From: Clostridiales bacterium
Lineage (GTDB): Bacteria; Bacillota; Clostridia; Oscillospirales; CAG-272
DNA: 64,000 nt
Assembly (NCBI GenBank): GCA_012840355.1
Contig: DULN01000001.1
Coordinates: 1 to 64,000 of the forward strand
Direction of reading: 5' to 3'
The notes under the pieces are model-generated. The model worked only from the letters and a program-made list of their open reading frames with translations, was not told the origin of the DNA and did no database searches. A program made the position numbers and the translations under genes. Below, one piece after another: positions 26,579-33,486 of this stretch (the first letter of the stretch is position 1; each line of letters opens with the position of its first letter).

Positions 26579-29062
26579 ATGCCTAAGAGTCAACCGATTT
26601 ATCCGGAGCAGGCATTTCGGCCCGACGTTATAAGATTTACCGATATACCTGTCTGCCAATATAATAAGACGCTCGAGGAAGAAAAAAAGAATTACACCAA
26701 AGACGACTTTATGCGTATCTACCACGACATGCGTACGATACGCGAGTTTGAGCACATGCTCAACGAAGTCAAAACCAAGGGCGCTTATGGCGGCATCGAG
26801 TATAATTACCCCGGCCCCGCGCACCTTTCGATCGGTCAGGAAGCCTCGGCAGTCGGGCAGGCGTTCCCGCTTGACATTAACGACCTTTCGTTCGGCTCGC
26901 ACCGCAGCCACGGAGAGATTATCGCAAGAGGGCTTGTTGCCATCCACAAGCTCCCGGAAAACGAGCTTTACGACATAATGAAAAACTTCCTCGGCGGCAG
27001 GATTCTCTCTATTGTTGAAAAGCATATGCCCGCCGATAATATAAAGAAGCTTGCGCAAAACTTCCTGCTCTACGGCGCGCTGGCTGAGGTTTTCGCGCGC
27101 AGCACGGGCTTTAACCTCGGGCTCGGCGGTTCGATGCACTGCTTTTTTATCCCGTTCGGGCTGATGCCGAATAACGCCATTGTCGGCGGCTCCGCCCCGA
27201 TTGCGGTCGGCGCGGCGCTATATAAGCGCTGCAACGGGAAGCCCGGCATTGTCATCGCGAATATCGGCGACGGCGCGCTCGGACGCGGCTCGGTGCTCGA
27301 GGCTATGAACTTCGCCTCGATGGACCAGTTCACAAAGCTCTGGGGCATGGACGGCAAGTACTCCGATAAAGGCCTGCCGATACTGTTTAACATTTTCAAC
27401 AACATATACGGCATGGGCGGTCAGACCTGGGGAGAGACAGCCGGCTATGGCTACGCTGCACGGCTCGGCGCGGGCTTTACGCCGACGCAGATGCACTCCG
27501 AGCGCGTCAACGGCTACGACCCGCTCGCGGTCATCGACGCGGTGTCGCGCAAAAAGCAGATTTTGCTAGAGGGCAAAGGCCCGGCGCTGCTCGACATCGT
27601 CACCTACAGGGTCTCCGGCCACAGCCCCTCCGACTCGTCGTCTTACCGCTCTCAGGAAGAGATTGACGCGTGGATCGCCGCAGACCCGATCGCGGCGTTT
27701 CGCAAAAAGCTCGTCGAGGGCAGCATCGCAACCGAAGACGAGTTTGATGCGATCGACGAAATGATAGTGCGCCGCACCGAGGAGATCATGAGGCTTGCTA
27801 CAAACGACGAAATCTCGCCGCGCATGGACCTTGATAAAGAACCCGACGCTATAGCGAACCTCATGTTCTCGAACCAGAAAGTCCCGAGCTTCGACACCAC
27901 GCGCAAGCCTGATATGCTCATGCCGAAGGACGAGGTGCCGCGCGTCAAGGAGATCAAAAACAAGGTACGGTCTGCCTTAGACAAGGATGGCAAGCCGGTG
28001 CCGAAGATGAAGCTTTACAACATACGCGACGGAATATTCGAGCCGGTTATAGACAAGCTCTACGAGGACCCGACGCTTATTATCTATGGCGAGGACAACC
28101 GCGACTGGGGCGGCGCGTTCGGCGTTTACAAGAAGATGACCGAAGCTGTCCCCTACCACCGTTTCTTCAATGCGCCTATATCCGAGGCTGCGATTGTCGG
28201 CTCTGCGGTCGGATATGCGATGTGCGGCGGCAGGGTAATCGTCGAGCTCATGTACGCCGACTTTATGGGCTGCGCGGGCGACGAGATTTTCAACCAGCTG
28301 GCAAAATGGCAGGCAATGTCGGCGGGCATACTGAAAATGCCGGTCGTGCTGCGCGTTTCGGTCGGCTCTAAATACGGCGCCCAGCACTCGCAGGACTGGA
28401 CCGCGCTAGTCGCGCATATCCCAGGCCTGAAAGTTGTCTTCCCCGCCACGCCGGCCGACGCTAAAGGCCTTATGACAGCGGCGCTGAACGGCACCGACCC
28501 GGTGATATTCTTCGAGTCGCAACGCATATACGACCTAGGCGAAGAGTTTCTCCCCGGCGGCGTGCCGGAGGGCTACTATGAAATTAAGATCGGCGAGCCC
28601 GACATAAAGCGTCCGGGCAAGGACATCACGATCCTCTCAATCGGCGCGGCGCTTTACCGCGTGCTTAAAGCCGCTGATATGCTCAAGGAGAAATATAACA
28701 TCTCGGCTGAGGTTATCGACGCGCGCTCGATTGTGCCGTTCGATTATACGAAAGTAATCGAGTCGGTCAAAAAGACCGGCAGAATTCTCATCGTCGGCGA
28801 CGCTTGCGAGCGCAACTCGGTGATGAAGGACATGGCGGCAAACATCGCGGATCTCGCGTTCGACTACCTCGACGCGCCGCCCGTGGCGCTCGGCAGCCGC
28901 AACTGGATAACGCCGGCGCACGAGTATGAAGAATACTTCTTCCCCTACCCCGAAGCGATTATCGACTGCATCCACGAGCGGATTCTGCCTCTCGAAGGCC
29001 ATGTGCCAACGCACGACTTTACCGACGTCGCAAAAACAGAGAGGCTGCGCCGCGGGGTTTAA
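26579..29062 (+). CDS. Fused alpha-beta E1 component of a 2-oxoacid dehydrogenase complex
   Basis: An 827-residue fusion of the two thiamine-diphosphate E1 subunits that are usually separate. The alpha part (about 1-420) has the TPP motif GDGALGRGS from residue 230 ending near Asn275-276, and the phosphorylation-loop-like SHRSHGEI. The beta part begins near 455 and includes LIIYGEDNRDWGGAFGVY, NAPISEAAIVGSAVG and VGSKYGAQHSQDW. It decarboxylates a 2-oxoacid and passes the acyl group to E2. Fused E1 enzymes occur in some Clostridia and Chlamydiales. A segment near 118-165 looks longer than in standard E1 alpha. The substrate, probably pyruvate, is inferred. Confidence 0.92.
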   Translation: MPKSQPIYPEQAFRPDVIRFTDIPVCQYNKTLEEEKKNYTKDDFMRIYHDMRTIREFEHMLNEVKTKGAYGGIEYNYPGPAHLSIGQEASAVGQAFPLDINDLSFGSHRSHGEIIARGLVAIHKLPENELYDIMKNFLGGRILSIVEKHMPADNIKKLAQNFLLYGALAEVFARSTGFNLGLGGSMHCFFIPFGLMPNNAIVGGSAPIAVGAALYKRCNGKPGIVIANIGDGALGRGSVLEAMNFASMDQFTKLWGMDGKYSDKGLPILFNIFNNIYGMGGQTWGETAGYGYAARLGAGFTPTQMHSERVNGYDPLAVIDAVSRKKQILLEGKGPALLDIVTYRVSGHSPSDSSSYRSQEEIDAWIAADPIAAFRKKLVEGSIATEDEFDAIDEMIVRRTEEIMRLATNDEISPRMDLDKEPDAIANLMFSNQKVPSFDTTRKPDMLMPKDEVPRVKEIKNKVRSALDKDGKPVPKMKLYNIRDGIFEPVIDKLYEDPTLIIYGEDNRDWGGAFGVYKKMTEAVPYHRFFNAPISEAAIVGSAVGYAMCGGRVIVELMYADFMGCAGDEIFNQLAKWQAMSAGILKMPVVLRVSVGSKYGAQHSQDWTALVAHIPGLKVVFPATPADAKGLMTAALNGTDPVIFFESQRIYDLGEEFLPGGVPEGYYEIKIGEPDIKRPGKDITILSIGAALYRVLKAADMLKEKYNISAEVIDARSIVPFDYTKVIESVKKTGRILIVGDACERNSVMKDMAANIADLAFDYLDAPPVALGSRNWITPAHEYEEYFFPYPEAIIDCIHERILPLEGHVPTHDFTDVAKTERLRRGV

Positions 29063-29120
29063 TCCCCCATAGTTTACCCAGCATGCGCGGGGTTAGGCAA
29101 CCCCCCGTTAATTCCAATAT

Positions 29121-29144
29121 AAAGGCGGCGCCCGCCGCCTTTTT
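29121..29144 (+). terminator. Terminator between E1 and lipoate ligase
   Basis: A perfect 9-base stem AAAGGCGGC / GCCGCCTTT with a 4-base loop and a T run ends only five bases before the start of the lipoate ligase gene, so it may work as an attenuator as well as the operon terminator. Confidence 0.8.
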
Positions 29145-29149
29145 CGGTA

Positions 29150-30160
29150 ATGGCTATGAAGATTATAATAAACAACCACACCGATCCGTATTTCAACCTC
29201 GCCGCCGAAGAATACCTGCTTGACAATGTCCCAGGCGAGCTTTTCATGCTTTGGCGCAACGAGCCGTCTGTCATTATCGGTAAAAATCAAAACGCTTATG
29301 CCGAGCTCAACCTCGAGTTTATACGCGAGCATAACATAAAAGTCGTCCGCAGGCTGACCGGCGGCGGCGCGGTATTCCACGACCTCGGCAACGTGAATTT
29401 TACTTATATCGTGGCGCGTGAGGGGGAAAACGCCCTCGATTTCGACCGATTTACACGCCCGGTGGTGGAGGCGCTGCGCGGGCTCGGCGTGCCTGCCGAG
29501 CGCTTGGGCCGCAACGACATCGTGGTGCGAGTCGGCGGCGAAGCCCGCAAAATCTCCGGCAACGCACAGTGCGTGCGACCCGCGGCTTTTGCGGCGGGCG
29601 GAGTGGATCGTGTCATGCACCACGGAACTCTTCTCTACTCTGCCGATATGGCAAAGCTCGCCGGCGCACTGAACGTCGACCCCGAAAAAATCAAAGCTAA
29701 AGGCATTAAAAGCGTGCGGTCGCGCGTTGCTAACATAGCCGATTTCCTCGCGCCCAAACATAAAGGCATGGGCGCCGAGCAGTTTATGGAGTACATGCTC
29801 AGCCGGGTGCCGGGCGAGCGAGTCACGCTTACCTCCGAAGACGAGGCGGCGATAAGAAGGCTCGCCGAAGAAAAATACTCTACTTGGGAGTACACATTCG
29901 GCAGCTCGAAACAGTACTCGGTCACGCGCAAGAAATATTTTGAGTTCGGCGCTGTTGAGATAGGCCTCGACTCCGACGGCGGAATAATTACCGAAATAAA
30001 AATCCGCGGCGACTTTTTCGGCGTGCGCGACGTGTCCGAGCTATGCGAGCGGCTGCGCGGCGTTCGGCTCGACTATGGCGAGCTACTACGGGCGCTTTCC
30101 GACGTGTCGGACTACATTTTGGGCGCAACGCCCGCGGAAATCGCATCGCTAATACTGTAA
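29150..30160 (+). CDS. lplA: Lipoate--protein ligase A
   Basis: A 336-residue ligase that activates lipoate with ATP and attaches it to the lipoyl lysine of E2-type proteins. Key segments are FNLAAEEYLL near the N-terminus, the lipoate-binding loop RRLTGGGAVFHDLGNVNF (about 64-81), and the catalytic region DIVVRVGGEARKISGNAQ. The C-terminal accessory domain (from about residue 245) is present. Its obvious client is the E2 just upstream. No ribosome binding site precedes the start (ATG at 29150 or 29156), because the terminator hairpin occupies that place. Confidence 0.94.
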   Translation: MAMKIIINNHTDPYFNLAAEEYLLDNVPGELFMLWRNEPSVIIGKNQNAYAELNLEFIREHNIKVVRRLTGGGAVFHDLGNVNFTYIVAREGENALDFDRFTRPVVEALRGLGVPAERLGRNDIVVRVGGEARKISGNAQCVRPAAFAAGGVDRVMHHGTLLYSADMAKLAGALNVDPEKIKAKGIKSVRSRVANIADFLAPKHKGMGAEQFMEYMLSRVPGERVTLTSEDEAAIRRLAEEKYSTWEYTFGSSKQYSVTRKKYFEFGAVEIGLDSDGGIITEIKIRGDFFGVRDVSELCERLRGVRLDYGELLRALSDVSDYILGATPAEIASLIL

Positions 30161-30196
30161 AGCGATAGCACTTACCAATCCATAAAAAACAAAAAC

Positions 30197-30231
30197 CCGC
30201 CTTTGCCTAGTTGGGCAAAGGCGGATTTTTT
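30197..30231 (+). terminator. Terminator after lplA
   Basis: The 11-base perfect stem CCGCCTTTGCC / GGCAAAGGCGG is followed by a T run at 30226-30231. Confidence 0.85.
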
Positions 30232-30256
30232 ATTGTTTAAAGTTATTGAAGGGGGC

Positions 30257-30289
30257 TTGGGGGAAACTTTTTAAAAAAGTCTCCCCCAA
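30257..30289. repeat. Dispersed GGGGGAAACTTTTT-type hairpin, copy 1
   Basis: A long imperfect hairpin: TTGGGGGA, ACTTTTT, AAAAAGT, TCCCCCAA with single-base bulges. It lies just past the stop codon of the RNase J gene. Related hairpins occur at 35894-35926 and 60064-60091, so this looks like a dispersed terminator-like element. Confidence 0.6.
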
Positions 30290-30294
30290 AATTA

Positions 30295-31989
30295 TTACAC
30301 ATTCATCACAACTGGCAAAATCATCGGTTTGCGATGCGTTTTGGCGTATAGGAACTTCGACAAATCGTCTTTGACTTTGCTTTTTAGCTGTGACCAATCA
30401 GTGATATTGTTATCAAGGCAATCTTCTAGCGCGTCGCGGGCAATTACCCTTATCTGCTCTATTAGATCTTCAGACTCGCGCACATACACAAACCCGCGCG
30501 AGACAATATCGGGCCCCGAGATAAGCGTCAAATCGTCGGTGTCGACAGTCGCGACCACAACTATAAGACCGTCCTGGGACAGGTGCTTGCGGTCGCGCAG
30601 CACTATGTTGCCCACATCGCCCACGCCGTAACCGTCGACCAGCACCCTTCCGGCAGGCACAGTGCCTACAAAGCGTGCATTTTCTCCGTCAAGCTCAAGC
30701 ACTTTACCGATGTCCGAAACGAAAATCCGCCTGTCCTCGATGCCCATGCTCTGGGCTATCTCTTTGTTCTTTACAAGGTGCCTGTACTCGCCGTGTATTG
30801 GCATGAAGAACTTCGGCCTTGTAAGCGCTATCATAAGCTTTAGCTCTTCCTGGCAGGCGTGACCTGAGACATGCACCTCCACCGACGGGTCGCGGTAAAC
30901 AGAAGCGCCGCACTTTAAGATATCGTTTATTATCCTGCCAACCAGCTTCTCGTTGCCGGGTATGGCATGGGCGCTGATGACTACAAGGTCCTTCGGGCCA
31001 AGCTCGACTTTGTCGTGGCTTGATATCGCCATTCGGTAAAGCGCCGACATCGGCTCGCCTTGCGAACCGGTCGATACAATCGTTATGCGCTCGGGCGGGA
31101 AGCGCTTTATCTCGCTGATGTCAATAAGCGTCCCTTCGGGCACGCGCATGTACCCGAGCTCTACCGCAGCGCTCACAACATTTAGCATCGAGCGTCCGGT
31201 AATCGCGACCTTGCGCCCGTAGGCGTGGCTCATGTCAATTATCTGCTGCACGCGGTGCACGTTCGACGAGAACGTGGTTATTATTATGCGCTTGTCGCTG
31301 TTGCGCAAAAAGATATTGTCGAGCGACTGGCCGACCGTGCGCTCCGAGGGCGTGTAGCCCGGCCGCTCGGCGTTCGTCGACTCGAGCATTAGCAGAAGCA
31401 CTCCCTGCTTGCCTAGCTCGCCCAGCCGGGTTATGTCCATTATCTCGCCGTCTATAGGCGTAAGGTCGAGCTTAAAGTCGCCCGAATACACCACCGTTCC
31501 TACCGGCGTGGTGATAGCAAGCGCGCATGCGTCGGCGATCGAGTGGTTCACATGGATGAACTCAACTGTAAAGCATCCTAGCTTTATCTTGTCGCCAGCC
31601 TTCACGCTGTGCAGCTTGGGCTTTTCTTTATACGAATGCTCCTGGAGCTTGTTTTTTAGTATCCCGATCGTCAGCCTTGTGCCATAGACAGGCGGCGATA
31701 TCTCTTGCAGCACATACGGCAGCGCGCCGATGTGGTCTTCGTGCCCATGCGTGAGGACAATCCCGCGGATTTTTTCTTTGTTTTTCTCAAGGTACGATAT
31801 ATCAGGTATAACGAGATCGACACCGAGCATGTCATCGTCCGGGAAGCCAAGCCCGCAGTCGACGACGATGATGTCGTTTTCATACTCGAGTACCGTTATG
31901 TTCTTGCCTACCTCGTTGAGCCCGCCGAGCACCATTACTTTCAGCTTCGAGCCCGCAGACACGTTTCCATTACTCTGTCTTTTCGCCAT
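30295..31989 (-). CDS. rnj: Ribonuclease J
   Basis: A 564-residue metallo-beta-lactamase/beta-CASP nuclease that degrades and matures RNA with endo- and 5'-exonuclease activity. The zinc-binding motif THGHEDHIGALPYV (about residues 78-91), the later SGDFKLD and the beta-CASP motifs (ISAHAIPGNE, HVSGHACQEE) are all visible. The C-terminal domain needed for dimerisation follows. AAAGGA lies seven bases before the start. A promoter more than 220 bases upstream implies a long leader, a possible site of self-regulation. Confidence 0.96.
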   Translation of the reverse strand: MAKRQSNGNVSAGSKLKVMVLGGLNEVGKNITVLEYENDIIVVDCGLGFPDDDMLGVDLVIPDISYLEKNKEKIRGIVLTHGHEDHIGALPYVLQEISPPVYGTRLTIGILKNKLQEHSYKEKPKLHSVKAGDKIKLGCFTVEFIHVNHSIADACALAITTPVGTVVYSGDFKLDLTPIDGEIMDITRLGELGKQGVLLLMLESTNAERPGYTPSERTVGQSLDNIFLRNSDKRIIITTFSSNVHRVQQIIDMSHAYGRKVAITGRSMLNVVSAAVELGYMRVPEGTLIDISEIKRFPPERITIVSTGSQGEPMSALYRMAISSHDKVELGPKDLVVISAHAIPGNEKLVGRIINDILKCGASVYRDPSVEVHVSGHACQEELKLMIALTRPKFFMPIHGEYRHLVKNKEIAQSMGIEDRRIFVSDIGKVLELDGENARFVGTVPAGRVLVDGYGVGDVGNIVLRDRKHLSQDGLIVVVATVDTDDLTLISGPDIVSRGFVYVRESEDLIEQIRVIARDALEDCLDNNITDWSQLKSKVKDDLSKFLYAKTHRKPMILPVVMNV

Positions 31990-32213
31990 TAAATGTTCCT
32001 TTCCGTAAACCCTTTCCGTTCTTATATTATGTATTCTCTACTACACTTTTTTGCGCATGAAAACAAAACCTGATCCATCACTCTTTTTGGACCGGGCTCT
32101 CAGCGGGCATCAATTGTCAAAGGCGCGTTCCGCGGTCGCAAAGGCGTTCAGCGCCGCGGCTCCGGCGCGCCAGACTTATGCCGAAACCAATACGCACAAA
32201 ATCGTCAGGATAT
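31990..32213 (-). other. Long untranslated leader of RNase J
   Basis: No gene is visible between the promoter at 32214-32242 and the RNase J start. The leader contains GC-rich self-complementary segments (GGCGCG and CGCGCC arms about 32120-32170). No T-box or known riboswitch motif was recognised. Confidence 0.45.
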
Positions 32214-32242
32214 ATTATACCACGCCTTATGCCGCCATACAA
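32214..32242 (-). promoter_or_regulatory. Likely promoter of RNase J
   Basis: On the minus strand: TTGTAT (32242-32237), 17-base spacer, TATAAT (32219-32214). Confidence 0.55.
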
Positions 32243-32338
32243 GCTATAGTTTGTGAATATTTTGAATACAGTGTTAATCGCACCCAACGGCCCACGACAG
32301 CAGGGCGTGAATAATAAGGCAACTCGGCGTGCAAAATA

Positions 32339-32370
32339 ACCTTTGCAGGCATATACCTTTGCAGGCATAT
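32339..32370 (+). repeat. Perfect 16-base tandem direct repeat
   Basis: ACCTTTGCAGGCATAT occurs twice in a row without any gap, about 44 bases upstream of the low-complexity protein gene. It could be a pair of regulator half-sites or a replication-slippage duplication. Confidence 0.85.
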
Positions 32371-32413
32371 CGGGCCGAAAAAGGTTGTAAAGGCCGAAAG
32401 GAGAAAATTATAT

Positions 32414-33031
32414 ATGCCCAAAAAAGTTGATAGAAATAAAAAGAACCACCGCACAAAAGAAGACAGCATCGGCCTGCCTTATGAGTCGGCAAGGGCATTT
32501 AATGTGACGGGTGACGATACAAATCCTATCGTGGGCACCAAAGATAACGCAAACGGCGGCGAGCAAAACCGAAACGAAGCCCGCAACAGCACAAACCAGC
32601 AAAACCGCGGCCAAAACCAGGCAGGCGCCAGCCGCAGGAATGGCGACACTTCAAACCAAGCCGACGCTAGCCGTAGAAACGGCGACACCTCTAACCGCAT
32701 GGATGCAGGCAGGCTTGGCGATAAGCCTAACACACCTGCCGGCAATGTCCCTCATTATCCCTCCGAGCGTACGCCAGGCGGCCCCGTCGGCGAGGGCAAT
32801 ACCGGCGGCATGCCCGGCAACGCCGAGAAAAACTGCGAAGATAAGCCGGCGCAGCCTACGCAAAACTTTGACTTCCCTCCGCGCAGGCCTCCGCAGGGCG
32901 ATATAAAACTGCCCGGGTTTGGCACCACGTTCCCAATCGACGAAAACCCCCAGCCCGGGATCCCGGGTGGGAAAACCTACCTTAAGATAACCGACGCCGA
33001 AGCGCTAAAAAAAGATAAGCCCATTTTATAG
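32414..33031 (+). CDS. Low-complexity hydrophilic protein of unknown function
   Basis: A 205-residue protein that I do not recognise. The first 15 residues are strongly basic (PKKVDRNKKNHRTK). The middle is Asn/Gln/Arg-rich and contains an internal repeat ASRRNGDTSNQAD / ASRRNGDTSNRMD near residues 73-97. The end is proline- and glycine-rich (FPPRRPPQGDIKLPGFG). It has no signal peptide or membrane segment and is probably disordered. GAAAGGAG precedes the start and a terminator follows the stop, so expression is plausible. A spore-associated or phase-separating role would be speculation. Confidence 0.6.
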   Translation: MPKKVDRNKKNHRTKEDSIGLPYESARAFNVTGDDTNPIVGTKDNANGGEQNRNEARNSTNQQNRGQNQAGASRRNGDTSNQADASRRNGDTSNRMDAGRLGDKPNTPAGNVPHYPSERTPGGPVGEGNTGGMPGNAEKNCEDKPAQPTQNFDFPPRRPPQGDIKLPGFGTTFPIDENPQPGIPGGKTYLKITDAEALKKDKPIL

Positions 33032-33044
33032 CCGAAAACAAGTC

Positions 33045-33072
33045 GGGGGACCGCTCGGCGATCCCCCTCTTT
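33045..33072 (+). terminator. Terminator after the low-complexity protein gene
   Basis: The outer stem GGGGGA / TCCCCC with an inner CCG/CGG stem is followed by TCTTT. It resembles the GGGGGA hairpin family but lacks the ACTTTTT arms. Confidence 0.65.
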
Positions 33073-33087
33073 ATATGCAACAGCGCG

Positions 33088-33387
33088 CTATAAAAACAAT
33101 ACGATTGCTACACATACCAGTGCCGCTGTGATAACTCCCGCAACATACCAGCGGAGCAAAATATGAAGCTCAGGTTCGCCGCAATGGCGCTTTGCAATGG
33201 GCCTATCGCTCTCCGGGACAATCATATTTTCGGCAATGATCCTAGCCGCCTCCCCGACCATATCGTGCTCGGATATTCCTGGCGAGCGCAGGGCGCTGTC
33301 CTTTAGTATAAAATACGCCTCATCAAAAATATTAGAGCCGGTATTCTTCATGACAATGATACGCTTCTGGCAGCCTTTCATTACCAT
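33088..33387 (-). CDS. Small protein with a C-terminal membrane anchor
   Basis: A protein of about 99 residues that I cannot name. An N-terminal soluble part (VMKNTGSNIFDEAYFILKD, then a stretch with DMVGEAARIIAENMIV) is followed by one C-terminal transmembrane helix from about residue 79 (WYVAGVITAALVCVAIVLFL) that ends the protein. This is the layout of a tail-anchored protein. GGGGA lies eight bases before the third-codon ATG at 33387; ATGs at 33393 and 33351 are also possible. It runs opposite to both neighbours. Confidence 0.6.
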   Translation of the reverse strand: MVMKGCQKRIIVMKNTGSNIFDEAYFILKDSALRSPGISEHDMVGEAARIIAENMIVPESDRPIAKRHCGEPELHILLRWYVAGVITAALVCVAIVLFL

Positions 33388-33486
33388 AAACATGTTCCCC
33401 TGTCAAATTATTTCGCTTATATTATTCCATTCAAAACGCCGCCATATTCACGGCGGCAAGGATACAGCTGGAGGAATCGTTAAAAG

